A stretch of DNA of 64,000 bases from Pseudolysinimonas_A sp039912695 (GCF_039912695.1 NZ_JBDSPJ010000002.1:202551-266550); one strand, 5' to 3'; positions 20,902 to 30,232 are shown, counted from the stretch's first letter. Program-made: numbers and translations. Notes: a model not told the origin generated them from the letters alone.

Positions 20902-21368
20902 GCGGAAGGTTCTCCTGTCGTGCTGGGGGTGGCAGGCGAAGCGTAGCCGGTTGACCCGAAGCCGCCTTCGCCTCGCTCGCTGCCGGGGAGGCGCTCAACC
21001 TCGATGAACCGAGCCTGCGGAACCGCCATGACGATCAGCTGCGCAATCCGATCGCCTGGGCTGACGTTGTAAGTTTCGTGCGAGTCGGTGTTCAGCAGCG
21101 TGACCCGCAATTCGCCGCGGTAGCCGGCATCCACTGTTCCGGGGCTGTTGACGATCGTGATGCCGTGCTTCGCGGCGAGCCCGCTGCGCGGCACCACAAA
21201 GGCGACGTACCCGTTGGGCAGGGCGATCGAAAGCCCGGTGCCGACTGTCGCGCGTTCACCCGGTGCGAGCGCGACAGCATCCGTCGTGGTGAGGTCGGCG
21301 CCCGCGTCGCCGGGGTGAGCGTAGGTCGGCGCGGTGCCCGTGAACAGCACCTCAATCGACTCCGTCAC
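20898..21368 (-). CDS. dut: dUTP diphosphatase
   Basis: Trimeric dUTPase of 156 residues hydrolysing dUTP to dUMP, which keeps uracil out of DNA and supplies dTMP synthesis. All five motifs are present: DAGADLTT (1), PRSGLAAKHGI (2), PGTVDAGYRGELR (3), GDRIAQLIV (4) and the C-terminal arm RGEGGFGSTG (5). The frame extends to 21521, but GTG 21368 gives the expected N-terminus (TESIEVLFTG). A conserved downstream operon with DUF3710 and DUF3159 follows; the DUF3093 gene is divergent with a gap of about 50 bases. Confidence 0.94.
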   Translation of the reverse strand: MTESIEVLFTGTAPTYAHPGDAGADLTTTDAVALAPGERATVGTGLSIALPNGYVAFVVPRSGLAAKHGITIVNSPGTVDAGYRGELRVTLLNTDSHETYNVSPGDRIAQLIVMAVPQARFIEVERLPGSERGEGGFGSTGYASPATPSTTGEPSA

Positions 21369-21421
21369 GCTCGCCAGGTTAGTCCATGGTCGTCGGGAGC
21401 AATCTGTCGTGATCCAATGGG

Positions 21422-21853
21422 ATGGTGCGCTACCACGAGCGGCTCTGGCCCTCCCCCTGGGTGTTCCTGGCGACCGGGCTGGTGATCCCTGCGAGTCTGC
21501 TGGTCTTCCTCCCGATCTCAATGATCGCGGGCGTTGTCAGCGCCATCACGCTCGAGACGATCGTCATCGTGGTGCTTCTTGCCACCTCGGTCGCCGTCGA
21601 CGTCGACGACACCACTCTGCGCTGCGGCAAGGCGAAGATCGAGCGTTCGTTCGTCGGCACAGCCGTCGGATTGCGCGGCAAGGAAGCGACCGCCGAACGC
21701 GGGGTGCGACTCGATGCGCGCGCGTGGTTGCTGCTGCGGGGCTGGATCCCGGGCGTGGTCAGAATCGAACTGACGGATGCCGACGACCCCACGCCGTATT
21801 GGCTGGTGTCGACGCGGCGGCCTGCCGAGCTTGCGGCAGCGCTTTCCGCCTAG
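21422..21853 (+). CDS. DUF3093 domain-containing membrane protein
   Basis: Small membrane protein of 143 residues, DUF3093, conserved next to dut in actinobacteria. It begins RYHERLWPSPWVFLATGLVIPASLL and has two transmembrane helices in the first 60 residues, then a small cytoplasmic beta-rich domain ending in DDPTPYWLVSTRRPAELAAAL. Function unknown. Divergent from dut and convergent with the DUF4193 gene. Confidence 0.88.
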   Translation: MVRYHERLWPSPWVFLATGLVIPASLLVFLPISMIAGVVSAITLETIVIVVLLATSVAVDVDDTTLRCGKAKIERSFVGTAVGLRGKEATAERGVRLDARAWLLLRGWIPGVVRIELTDADDPTPYWLVSTRRPAELAAALSA

Positions 21854-21892
21854 ACCGGCAAGGCGTCAGGCCGAGCCGCCGAGACGGCGGGC

Positions 21893-21948
21893 GGAATGCT
21901 CGGCCGCGACGGCGCTAAAGCGCCCTCGCCCCTTAGGCCGAGCATTCC
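21893..21948. terminator. Large bidirectional hairpin between DUF3093 and DUF4193 genes
   Basis: Perfect 13-bp inverted repeat GGAATGCTCGGCC (21893-21905) and GGCCGAGCATTCC (21936-21948), enclosing an inner hairpin GGCGC-TAAA-GCGCC. The right arm encodes the last codons of the DUF4193 gene and the stop lies inside the structure. It probably terminates transcription from both convergent genes. Confidence 0.65.
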
Positions 21949-22223
21949 CTACACATCGGGCCGTGCTTGGTGTCGTGGTCGAACTGCGACTGGTGCTTCA
22001 CCAGGAAACAGTTCACGCAGGTGAACTCGTCTTCCTGAGGGGGAAGAACGACGACATCGAGGTCGAGGTCGGAGAGGTCGGATCCTCCCAGGTCAAAGCC
22101 AGGATTGTCGGCGTCGTCGGCGTCGACAACGCCTGACAGTTTGTCCGGAACGCGCTCCTGAAGTGCCTGGAGGGACTCCGTGTCCTCATCGGTCTTCCGT
22201 GGGGCGTCGTAGTCGGTTGCCAT
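21933..22223 (-). CDS. DUF4193 domain-containing protein
   Basis: Acidic 96-residue protein of DUF4193. The first 60 residues are rich in Asp and Glu (DLSDLDLDVVVLPPQEDE), followed by a probable zinc site CVNCFLVKHQSQF...CRECSA of two CxxC pairs. It is conserved in actinobacteria beside dut and DUF3093. The function is unknown; the zinc ribbon and acidic region would suit a nucleic-acid or protein-binding adaptor, which is inference. Confidence 0.88.
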   Translation of the reverse strand: MATDYDAPRKTDEDTESLQALQERVPDKLSGVVDADDADNPGFDLGGSDLSDLDLDVVVLPPQEDEFTCVNCFLVKHQSQFDHDTKHGPMCRECSA

Positions 22224-22411
22224 GCCTATCCATCTCGTGCTCAGTGCCGTTGGTTCTCGATTCGGCGGCGTCAGTCTGCATGATCAACCCGCGAAGTGCA
22301 AACCGCCGAGAATCGGGTTTTCGTTGCGTCCACATCAACTTCCGCCGCGCCCGTGATATTCCCCGGAATCCGGGCCATCGCGTGCGATCCTGGCTTTCGA
22401 GGGAGGCTTCG

Positions 22412-23431
22412 ATGGAAGAGCTCAAGGTCATCGGCGTGGAAAGCGGTTCGCTGCTCGTCGCCTCTCGTGAAGGCACCCGGTTCCGGGTCGCGATCGACGA
22501 CGTCTTGCAGTCACGTCTGCGGCAGAGCTCTCCCGAGCCCGGCGCGAGCCCCAAACTGTCACCCAAAGAAATTCAGGCCCACATTCGCAGCGGGATGTCA
22601 GCCGAAGACGTCGCCGCGATCACCGGGGCACCGCTCGACTACGTGCAGCGTTTTGAGGGTCCGGTGCTGGCTGAACGCGAGTTCGTGATCGAGTCAGCCA
22701 TGCGCGTCCCGGTGCAACTCGCGATGGAGACCGACCCGCTCGCGGGCGGCGTGAACTTCGGCACGGTCATCCGCCGTCGACTTGCGGATGCTCACGCGAT
22801 CGGCGAGCGATGGGCATCCTGGAAAGAGGATGGCGGCGGTTGGGTCGTCAAATTGACGTTCATAGCCGAGACGATCGACCACGACGCGCGGTGGTCGTTC
22901 GACCCCAAGAAGTCGGCCCTGGCGCCTCTCAACCAGGAGGCGATCTCGCTCTCGCAGCAGGGCGATCTGCCGACGACTCTGGTGCCCCGCCTGCGAGCGG
23001 TTCCCCTCGGCGAACAGGCCGATGTGGCGCGTTTCGACAGTGGCGCCTTCGTGACCTCGTCAGATGTTGAGACCGGACCGCTGGGCGAGCCGGTGCCCTA
23101 CGGCCGCGTCGGCGAAGCAAACGGCCCTGTGCCGATCAAAAAGAACCAAACGGCCGACCTGCTGGAGGCGCTGCGCAAGCGTCGTGGCGAGCGCGACCCG
23201 ATGGATCCGGATCCCGAAGAATCCATCGCAGCACACCCCTCAACCGGAACCGTGCGGCTGATCGACGTCCCGCTGGATTCGATGGACGACGACGCACCCG
23301 TCGACTCGCTACGCACCCGACCCACCGCGCGCGACAGCGCCGGGTTCGGTCGCCGCGGCTCCAAAGGCCGCCAGTCGATGCCGTCCTGGGACGAGATCGT
23401 GTTCGGCGCTCGGACTGACGACGACCTCTAA
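22412..23431 (+). CDS. sepH: Septation protein SepH
   Basis: Actinobacterial cell-division regulator of 339 residues (DUF3071 family). In Streptomyces and mycobacteria SepH binds FtsZ and stimulates its assembly. The N-terminal conserved part starts EELKVIGVESGSLLVAS and contains a helix-turn-helix-like segment LSPKEIQAHIRSGMSAEDVA with a following GAPLDYVQRFEGPV. The C-terminal half is charged and probably disordered, ending SMPSWDEIVFG, a conserved tail. ATG 22412 has a strong GGGAGG site 5 bases upstream; the open frame begins earlier. Confidence 0.9.
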   Translation: MEELKVIGVESGSLLVASREGTRFRVAIDDVLQSRLRQSSPEPGASPKLSPKEIQAHIRSGMSAEDVAAITGAPLDYVQRFEGPVLAEREFVIESAMRVPVQLAMETDPLAGGVNFGTVIRRRLADAHAIGERWASWKEDGGGWVVKLTFIAETIDHDARWSFDPKKSALAPLNQEAISLSQQGDLPTTLVPRLRAVPLGEQADVARFDSGAFVTSSDVETGPLGEPVPYGRVGEANGPVPIKKNQTADLLEALRKRRGERDPMDPDPEESIAAHPSTGTVRLIDVPLDSMDDDAPVDSLRTRPTARDSAGFGRRGSKGRQSMPSWDEIVFGARTDDDL

Positions 23432-23448
23432 GTCGTAGCCTCAGCCAC

Positions 23449-23659
23449 ATGGAGGTCTCGGCACTGCTGACCGCGGAGTTGCCCGAAGATCGGAGTGGTT
23501 CTCTGACGATCGGGCTGCAGCGCGCCGCACGGGAGGGCGAAAATCCCGCTCGGCGGAATTGACTGGGCAGATGTCGCGACGGGCCAAACGGTCGCGCTTC
23601 GGGTGCGGTTGGTCGACGATCGTGGGCGGCCGCGGTTCGCGACGGTACTTCCGCTCTAA
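23449..23659 (+). pseudogene. Small gene interrupted by a frameshift, product unknown
   Basis: From ATG 23449 the first frame reads MEVSALLTAELPEDR and stops at 23560-23562. The next frame (+1) is open from 23507 to a TAA at 23657-23659 and reads IPLGGIDWADVATGQTVALR and then a basic stretch ending FATVLPL. The two halves have protein-like composition and join around 23530-23545, giving about 69 residues, so a single-base deletion, a sequencing error or a programmed shift is likely. I do not recognise the family. It sits in the gap between sepH and the convergent phosphodiesterase gene. Confidence 0.45.
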
Positions 23660-23667
23660 CTCCCGCA

Positions 23668-24780
23668 TCAGCGGCCGAAGGCCCCGAACCGCAGAAGCGG
23701 AATCGCCACCTCGTCGAGGGTGAGCGCGCCGTGCTGACCGACCATCGAGCGACCGCGGTCGTTCTCGTCGAGGTAGTACGCAATGCGCTTACGCGCCACG
23801 ACCAGGATGTCCCCGATGCGCGGCCGAACATCGTCGTCGACCTCGCCAAAGAATCCCGCGTCAATTGCTTCATCCCGCGTTGCGATCCAGGCGCGGCCAC
23901 CCTCGGCTGTCTGCCAGCGCGCAAGAACCGCGGCGGCATCCGCGCCCGACTCGAGGTGCAGTGCGAGACAACGCGGCTCCCCCGACACGTGCCGCACGCT
24001 ATCGAGTAGCTCCGGCGGGATAATCACGTGATCGTCACGCAGGATGTCGAGACCTCCGTGGTCGCCGGTCACGAGCATCCCCGCGCGCGGGCCGAGCGCC
24101 GAGGCGAAGGCACCGACAGCGCTGTCGACCTCTTCGAGAGCCGTGGTCCAGGCATCCGAGGCGATCCCAGCGGCGTGGGCGGCGACATCCAGCTCGGGGG
24201 CATAGACGTAGCTGAGCGAACGGTCGTTCGTGGCGTGCACTCGGCGTACCTCGGCCAGCCGGGCGCCAATCGACTCCCCCGCACGATAGCTCGCCCCGCG
24301 CAATATGGCGGCGGTGAATCCCGACTCTCGATACCGGCTAGGGCCGATCGCAAACGCGGGGATGCCCGCATCCCGTGCCTGCTCGAACAGCGTCGGCACT
24401 CGCTGCCACGTAGCCGGATCCATCCCGACGCCCCAGCCAGTCAGCTGATTGACGACCCGGTCGCCGCTGGAGTCGAATCCGAGATAGCCGATGAGGCCGT
24501 GTCGCCCGGGCAATTCTCCCGTGGTCAGGGATGCAAGCGCCGACGCTGTCGTCGACGGGAACACCGATTGGATGACATCCCGACGCGGGGCGGCAAGCAA
24601 CCGGCGTGCGTATCCACGGTGAGCTTCGAGCGAGACGGAGCCGAGCCCGTCGATCAAGAGAACCACGGCATGCTGCACCGCGGGCAACCCCAGATTTCCC
24701 CGTTCGCCCGACACCGCCTGAAGGCAATTCCGAAGTACGTCGGTGAGGCTGAACCGGTGCATTTTCGACGCCGGTAACAT
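23668..24780 (-). CDS. Alkaline phosphatase-superfamily nucleotide pyrophosphatase/phosphodiesterase
   Basis: Metal-dependent phosphodiesterase/nucleotide pyrophosphatase-like protein of 370 residues. Metal and nucleophile positions typical of the superfamily are visible: VVLLIDGLGS (Asp), FPSTTASALASLTTG (Thr nucleophile region), YAPELDVAAHAAG (Asp, His), VTGDHGGLD (Asp, His) and a late QHG. No signal peptide is apparent. ATG 24780 lies only 12 bases from the divergent parC ATG; MHRFSLTDVL at 24762 is an alternative start that leaves more room for promoters. Substrate unknown. Confidence 0.85.
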   Translation of the reverse strand: MLPASKMHRFSLTDVLRNCLQAVSGERGNLGLPAVQHAVVLLIDGLGSVSLEAHRGYARRLLAAPRRDVIQSVFPSTTASALASLTTGELPGRHGLIGYLGFDSSGDRVVNQLTGWGVGMDPATWQRVPTLFEQARDAGIPAFAIGPSRYRESGFTAAILRGASYRAGESIGARLAEVRRVHATNDRSLSYVYAPELDVAAHAAGIASDAWTTALEEVDSAVGAFASALGPRAGMLVTGDHGGLDILRDDHVIIPPELLDSVRHVSGEPRCLALHLESGADAAAVLARWQTAEGGRAWIATRDEAIDAGFFGEVDDDVRPRIGDILVVARKRIAYYLDENDRGRSMVGQHGALTLDEVAIPLLRFGAFGR

Positions 24781-24792
24781 GGCCCCGATCTT

Positions 24793-27291
24793 ATGACTCC
24801 CCCACCCACTCCTCCCCCTGTCGATAGCCCCTCGACATCCGGCGGCTCCGCGTTTTCTGGGGAGCGCATCGAAGACATCGACGTCTCAACCGAGATGGAG
24901 GGGTCGTTTCTCGAGTACGCGTACTCGGTCATTTACTCCCGTGCGCTGCCCGATGCGCGCGACGGGCTCAAACCGGTGCAGCGCCGCATCCTGTTCCAAA
25001 TGAGCGAGATGGGTCTGCGCCCCGACCGCGGTCATGTGAAGAGCGCACGCGTCGTCGGCGACGTAATGGGGCGCCTGCACCCGCACGGCGACGGCGCAAT
25101 CTATGACGCCCTGGTACGCCTCTCCCAAGACTTCACGATGCGGGTGCCGCTCATCGACGGGCATGGCAACTTCGGTTCCCTCGACGACGGACCGGCTGCC
25201 GCGCGGTACACCGAGGCTCGGATGCAGGCTGCGGCTGTCGCGATGTGCGAGGGCCTCGACGAGGACGTCGTCGACTTCGTCCCCAACTACGACAACCAGC
25301 TCACTCAGCCCGACGTCCTGCCGGCGGCATACCCCAACCTGTTGGTCAATGGCGCGGCCGGCATCGCCGTCGGCATGGCCACCAACATGGCTCCGCACAA
25401 CCTCATCGAGGTGGTCGGGGCCGCGCGCTATCTGCTCGAAAATCCGGATGCGACTCTCGACGACCTGATGGGCTACGTGCCCGGCCCCGACCTGCCGACC
25501 GGCGGCACGATCGTCGGGCTGGACGGCATCCGTGATGCCTACGCGACCGGACGCGGGTCGTTCAAGATCCGGGCGCGGGTGAGCGTCGAACAGGTCGGCA
25601 CCCGCAAGGCAGCGCTCGTCGTCACCGAATTGCCGTACCTGATCGGACCCGAAAAGGTCATCGAGAAGATCAAGGACGGGGTGCAGTCAAAGAAGATCAC
25701 CGGCATCTCGGATGTCACCGACCTCACCGACCGCAAGCACGGTCTGCGCCTGGTGATCGGGATCAAAACTGGATTCTCACCCGAAGGAGTTTTGGAGCAG
25801 CTGTACCGGCTGACCCCGCTCGAGGACGGCTTCGGCATTAACAACGTCGCACTCGTGAACGGGCAGCCGCTCACTCTCGGGTTGCGTGACCTCCTCCAGG
25901 TCTACCTTGATCACCGCATATCGGTCATCACCCGTCGTTCGCAGTACCGCCTCACCCGTCGGCAGGAACGCCTGCATCTGGTGCTGGGACTGCTGATCGC
26001 GATCCTCGATATCGACGAAGTTATCCAGGTCGTGCGGGGCTCGGACGACACCGCACAGGCGCGCGCGCGGCTCATCGAGGTCTTCGACCTCTCGGTGCTT
26101 CAGGCCGACTACATTCTCGAACTTCAACTGCGACGCCTCACCAAGTTCTCGCGGATCGAACTGGAAACCGAGCGCGACAAACTGCACCAGGAGATCACCG
26201 AACTCGAAAGCCTGCTCTCCGACCCCGCTCGCATCCGCACGCAGGTGGGCGTCGAACTCGACGAGGTCGCCGAAAAGTTCGGCACGCCCCGTCGTACTCT
26301 GCTCACCGAAGCACGCGAGGTCGCCGCGGCGACTCCCGCCGCACGTCGGGCTGCGGCCGCCGGCGGTCCTGCGCTCGAGATTCAGGACGCGCCGACGATC
26401 GTCGCCCTCTCGACGACCGGACGCGCGGTGCGCATCGATCTGCCCGACGGCGTCTCCGAGCCGACTCGCGGCACCCGCCGCAACCGGCACGATGCCATCC
26501 TGTCGACTGTCGCGACGACGGTGCGCGGAGAACTCGGGGCGGTGACCTCGAAGGGGCGCCTCATCCGCTTCTCCCCCGTCGACCTGCCGTCAGTGCCCGC
26601 GAACTCCGTGCAACTTGCCGCAGGCGCCCGCATCGGCGACTACGTCGGAATCGCCGACCCGAAGGAGCGTGTGCTCGGGCTCGTGTCGCTGACCTCAGAG
26701 CTGCCGATCGCGCTCGGCACTGCGCTGGGAGTCGTGAAGCGGGTGACCGCTGGCGGTTGGCCGGCCAAGCCCGATTTCGAGGTCGTCGCGCTCAAGCCCG
26801 GAGACGCAGTCGTCGGCGTGGCGCAAGGACCCGACTCCGAGGAACTCGTCTTCGTCACCTCCGACGCCCAGTTGCTGCACTTCGGCGCGGATTCCGTGCG
26901 ACCTCAGGGTGTCGGCGCCGGCGGGATGGCCGGCATTAACCTCTCGAATGGCGCGAGGGTCCTGTTCTTCGGAGCCGTTGAACTGGCGGCGGAACTGATC
27001 GTGGCCACGATCTCCACCCCGACCGAAACTCTCGCGGGAGCCGACCCGGGACGCGCGAAAGTCTCAGCCTTCAGCGAGTTCCCCGGAAAAGGCCGCGCGA
27101 CGGGTGGAGTTCGCGCTCACTCGTTCCTCAAGGGCGAAAGCGCGCTGTCCCTGGCCTGGGCCGGTCCCGCACCTGCGCTCGCGGTCGGCTCGGACGGGTC
27201 GCTGCGCAACCTGCCCGACTCGGGCGCGAAGCGCGACGCATCCGGAACACCGATGGATGCCGTGGTCGGCTCCATCGGTCGCGCCCTTTAG
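24793..27291 (+). CDS. parC: DNA topoisomerase IV subunit A
   Basis: Type IIA topoisomerase cleavage subunit of 832 residues that, with ParE, decatenates daughter chromosomes. The breakage-reunion domain starts SFLEYAYSVIYSRALPDARD and carries the catalytic Tyr139 in AARYTEARM. The C-terminal beta-pinwheel (about 515-820) has repeated blades such as VALSTTGRAVRIDL and LGAVTSKGRLIRFSPVDLPS but I see no gyrase-specific GyrA box of the QRRGGKG type, supporting ParC over GyrA. The partner gene parE is 7 kb away on the opposite strand rather than adjacent. Confidence 0.92.
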   Translation: MTPPPTPPPVDSPSTSGGSAFSGERIEDIDVSTEMEGSFLEYAYSVIYSRALPDARDGLKPVQRRILFQMSEMGLRPDRGHVKSARVVGDVMGRLHPHGDGAIYDALVRLSQDFTMRVPLIDGHGNFGSLDDGPAAARYTEARMQAAAVAMCEGLDEDVVDFVPNYDNQLTQPDVLPAAYPNLLVNGAAGIAVGMATNMAPHNLIEVVGAARYLLENPDATLDDLMGYVPGPDLPTGGTIVGLDGIRDAYATGRGSFKIRARVSVEQVGTRKAALVVTELPYLIGPEKVIEKIKDGVQSKKITGISDVTDLTDRKHGLRLVIGIKTGFSPEGVLEQLYRLTPLEDGFGINNVALVNGQPLTLGLRDLLQVYLDHRISVITRRSQYRLTRRQERLHLVLGLLIAILDIDEVIQVVRGSDDTAQARARLIEVFDLSVLQADYILELQLRRLTKFSRIELETERDKLHQEITELESLLSDPARIRTQVGVELDEVAEKFGTPRRTLLTEAREVAAATPAARRAAAAGGPALEIQDAPTIVALSTTGRAVRIDLPDGVSEPTRGTRRNRHDAILSTVATTVRGELGAVTSKGRLIRFSPVDLPSVPANSVQLAAGARIGDYVGIADPKERVLGLVSLTSELPIALGTALGVVKRVTAGGWPAKPDFEVVALKPGDAVVGVAQGPDSEELVFVTSDAQLLHFGADSVRPQGVGAGGMAGINLSNGARVLFFGAVELAAELIVATISTPTETLAGADPGRAKVSAFSEFPGKGRATGGVRAHSFLKGESALSLAWAGPAPALAVGSDGSLRNLPDSGAKRDASGTPMDAVVGSIGRAL

Positions 27292-27500
27292 ATCTGGTGT
27301 GCGGTAATCGCTTCGAGGACGTCCCACAGCACGGGGATAACGGTCCATTTGACGAGGAAGACCGCGGCGGTCACAACTGCGGTCGCGAGAACGACGAGCC
27401 CGACCATCGAAACAGCTCCGGTCGCAACCCGCTGACGAGGAACAGCATCACTTTCGGCGTCGAAGATCGCCAGGCCATCCCCCTCGCGATCCTGAACCAC
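27288..27500 (-). CDS. Small single-helix membrane protein, unknown function
   Basis: Predicted 70-residue protein with a polar N-terminus and one long hydrophobic stretch (MVGLVVLATAVVTAAVFLVKW) that should span the membrane once. The start is GTG 27500 with no strong ribosome site, so the exact start is uncertain. Its stop overlaps the stop of parC by 4 bases in convergent orientation. It fills an otherwise empty 240-base interval ahead of azlD. I do not recognise a family. Confidence 0.5.
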   Translation of the reverse strand: MVQDREGDGLAIFDAESDAVPRQRVATGAVSMVGLVVLATAVVTAAVFLVKWTVIPVLWDVLEAITAHQI

Positions 27501-27532
27501 GTCGGAAGTCTGTCACCCAGCGCGACGTCGCA

Positions 27533-27862
27533 TCAGCGCAATCCGGTAACGGTTAACACGAAGACGATCCCCCACCACAACACCAGACCGCCGATGAGGC
27601 CGATCGCGGTCTGACGCGTCCACCGCCACAGCAGCCAGGCGACCACGCCGGCCACGATCGCCGGGATCGTCTCGACGAGTGAGATCTCACCCCGCGGGGC
27701 CATGAGACCCGGCACAACAATCGCGCCGAGCACTGCCGGGCCGACGAGCGGCAGGTACTTCGCCACGCGCGCCGGAGGTCGCACCTTCTTGCTCACCAGG
27801 AAGATCACCCGGGTCAGGTAGGTCACCACTCCGCTCAGGAAGATCGCGAGGATCTCAAACAT
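27533..27862 (-). CDS. azlD: AzlD family branched-chain amino acid export subunit
   Basis: Small membrane protein of 109 residues with four hydrophobic segments. It begins FEILAIFLSGVVTYLTRVIF, the typical AzlD N-terminus, and contains LPLVGPAVLGAIVVPGL. AzlC and AzlD together export branched-chain amino acids or their analogues. It overlaps azlC by 8 bases, indicating coupled synthesis of the two subunits. Confidence 0.88.
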   Translation of the reverse strand: MFEILAIFLSGVVTYLTRVIFLVSKKVRPPARVAKYLPLVGPAVLGAIVVPGLMAPRGEISLVETIPAIVAGVVAWLLWRWTRQTAIGLIGGLVLWWGIVFVLTVTGLR

Positions 27863-28610
27863 CCACCGCCTCCTGCTTCTGGCGGCGTTCGCTGAGATTC
27901 AGCACGATCCCGCCCGCGAGCAGACCCGCGGCGGCACCGACGAGGATGTCGACCCCGAGCGGGAGCGACGAAGCGGCCAGCGCAGCGAAGCCGCCCACCC
28001 CCGCGGCCACGAGACCTGCGCTGTTCTTAATCAGCGGCAGCGTGAGCAACAAAAAGGTCAGCGGGATGGCGAGTTCGAGCGGAACCCAAGCGGGAATGAG
28101 ACCACCGACGAGTACCCCGATTGCGGTGAGCGTCGACCATCCGATCCAGGCCGTGATTCCGGCGCCGAAGTAGTAGGCCCGCTTCTCGCGGTCGGGACCG
28201 CCCCCGTCGGGTCGGCCGAACCGCGCTGCCGCCATCGCGTACATCGGGTCGGATAACAAGAATGCCGCGGCCAATCTGGTGCCGCGTCGCCACGCCGACA
28301 GGTGCGGCTCGAGGGCTGCGCTGTAGAGCAGGTGTCGTGCGTTGATCACCGCAACGGTCGCCACGACGAGAGCAATGCCGGCACCCGCGTTGAGCAACTG
28401 GATCGCCGCCAATTGCGAGGCCCCCGCGAAGATGATCGGCGACGAGAGAATCGAAATGAACGGGCTGACATTGGTCGAGGCCATCGCGGCACCCATTGCG
28501 AGGCCGAACGGGATGTACGCGAGCATCACCATCAGGCCATTCCGGATGCCGGCTCGTGCGGCAGCCCGCGCGCGATCGGCGTCCGTGAGCAACGGATCGA
28601 CGGCAGTCAT
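27855..28610 (-). CDS. azlC: AzlC family ABC-independent amino acid exporter
   Basis: Membrane protein of 251 residues, larger subunit of the two-component branched-chain amino acid exporter. Family blocks are YIPFGLAMGAAMA, SSPIIFAGASQLAAIQLL and NARHLLYSAALEPHL, the last being the AzlC signature. Several further hydrophobic helices follow. No Lrp-type regulator is adjacent. The exported compound is inferred from the family only. Confidence 0.92.
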   Translation of the reverse strand: MTAVDPLLTDADRARAAARAGIRNGLMVMLAYIPFGLAMGAAMASTNVSPFISILSSPIIFAGASQLAAIQLLNAGAGIALVVATVAVINARHLLYSAALEPHLSAWRRGTRLAAAFLLSDPMYAMAAARFGRPDGGGPDREKRAYYFGAGITAWIGWSTLTAIGVLVGGLIPAWVPLELAIPLTFLLLTLPLIKNSAGLVAAGVGGFAALAASSLPLGVDILVGAAAGLLAGGIVLNLSERRQKQEAVDV

Positions 28611-28669
28611 CCGTCTACCTTGTCACCACCGCTCGATGTCAGCCACGGGCCGATCGAGTCGCCGTGGCC

Positions 28670-30232
28670 TCAGATGGTGTCGGCGCGCTGAGTCTCGAAG
28701 AGGTGCGGCACGAACTGCGCCCACGCCTCGCGACGCTCCCGATTCGGATCGGACTCAACCCGGTCTTCGGCATCGATGATGAGCGTGCGGCGGTGCGCTT
28801 CGTCGTACCGCGGCCAGCCCGCATCCACCGTGCCGTTCTCGGCGAAGCGCAGCCAGTTCGTGCGCATGCGCCGACCGGTGCGTTCGAAGTCTTGATACCC
28901 GCCTAGGGCACCCATCACCCGGCCGTACCAGTTGCGTGCCAGGTCGAAGACGGCGAACAGTTCGATGCCGTGCGTGGCGTCGAGTCCAATGAGCCTGGCC
29001 AGGCGCGGAGCGATGTCGAAGCGGTAAGCGTAGGTCGGCGCGTAGCGAGAGTGGCCCTCCATCACGCGAACCGACGGATACCAGAACGAGTAGTCGCCCG
29101 CGAAGTCGGCCGCCGCACGCGGCTTCGAGAGCCGCGGGTACATCCGCGCCAACCGTTGGGCCGACGAGCGGGGCGTGCGGGTCATGATGGCGTGGATCCG
29201 CGACGGGGTAGAGGCCAGGATGTCGAGCCGCCCGCGGAAGAACGAGCCTTCGCGTGCGTTCGTGCCGATGATCAGCGGGACGCGGTGGGCGGTGCCGTCG
29301 GCGAAGGCGTCGACCGGTCGTTGGGGCAAGAAGTCGCCATCGATGACCGGGCACAGCGCAATCGTGCCGGGCACGCGGTCGGGCGTCTCCTTCATCATCC
29401 GCGCGGTGGCGATAACGAGTTGGTTCGGGGTCGCGCTGTCGAGCAGCTCGGCCGCGTCCTGAGCGGTTGGCTCCGCGACGAGCGGACGCTCCATCACTGC
29501 GGCGAGGATCTCGAGGTAGTCGCGGGCCCAGAGTCCGGTGAGGTCAGGGGTGTAGATCGCCTCGGCGGGCGAACTCTCCGAGATCGCCCGGGCGAAGAGA
29601 CCGGCCGCCGAGGGCACGGCCATCAGAGTCGTCACAGCGTTGCCGCCAGCCGATTCACCGAACAGCGTCACGTTGTCAGGATCGCCGCCGAAAGCGGCGA
29701 TGTTCTCGCGCACCCACTGAAGCGCGGCCACCAGGTCACGGAGGCCAAGGTTGGACTCGAACGGACGCTCGGGCGCGGAGTAGCGGGTGAAGTCGAGGAA
29801 GCCAAGAGCGCCGAGCCGGTAGTTGAGGTTGACGAACACGACGCCGCCATCGTGCACGAGACCTTCGCCCTGCGACGGCATCTCTTGCGAGGAGCCGACC
29901 GCGTAGGCGCCGCCGTGGATGTACACCATCACCGGTCGAGGCCGATCGGAGACCATTGCGGGCGCGATCACGTTGACCGTGAGGCAATCTTCCGACTGTG
30001 AATCGCTGCTCCCGGTGGTTGACGAAAGGAGCCGACGATCTTGGGGAGCCACCGGACCGAAGGTGCTCGCATCGCGCACACCAACCCAGGGCTCGACGGG
30101 GCGGGGCGCGCGCAGGCGTAGGTCACCGACGGGGGCAGCCGCATACGGGATGCCGCGCCAGAACCGCAATCCGCGGCGGACAACACCCTGTACCCGACCC
30201 CCTGTCACATCGACGAGAAGTCCGGAAGTCAT
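28670..30232 (-). CDS. Type B carboxylesterase
   Basis: Carboxylesterase/lipase family (pNB-esterase type) protein of 520 residues hydrolysing carboxylic esters. The catalytic serine is in LFGESAGGNAV (around residue 190), the oxyanion hole in VYIHGGAYAVGS, and the histidine in DATHGIELFAVF; a plausible acid is Glu in NAREGSFFRG. The N-terminal signature SEDCLTVNV is present. No signal peptide, so likely cytoplasmic. Substrate unknown; neighbours give no hint. Confidence 0.9.
   Translation of the reverse strand: MTSGLLVDVTGGRVQGVVRRGLRFWRGIPYAAAPVGDLRLRAPRPVEPWVGVRDASTFGPVAPQDRRLLSSTTGSSDSQSEDCLTVNVIAPAMVSDRPRPVMVYIHGGAYAVGSSQEMPSQGEGLVHDGGVVFVNLNYRLGALGFLDFTRYSAPERPFESNLGLRDLVAALQWVRENIAAFGGDPDNVTLFGESAGGNAVTTLMAVPSAAGLFARAISESSPAEAIYTPDLTGLWARDYLEILAAVMERPLVAEPTAQDAAELLDSATPNQLVIATARMMKETPDRVPGTIALCPVIDGDFLPQRPVDAFADGTAHRVPLIIGTNAREGSFFRGRLDILASTPSRIHAIMTRTPRSSAQRLARMYPRLSKPRAAADFAGDYSFWYPSVRVMEGHSRYAPTYAYRFDIAPRLARLIGLDATHGIELFAVFDLARNWYGRVMGALGGYQDFERTGRRMRTNWLRFAENGTVDAGWPRYDEAHRRTLIIDAEDRVESDPNRERREAWAQFVPHLFETQRADTI

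Noticed and set aside
23441..23668. 75-codon minus-strand frame in the gap after sepH
   Set aside because: Arginine/proline-rich composition without features; the plus-strand frames in the same place look more protein-like.
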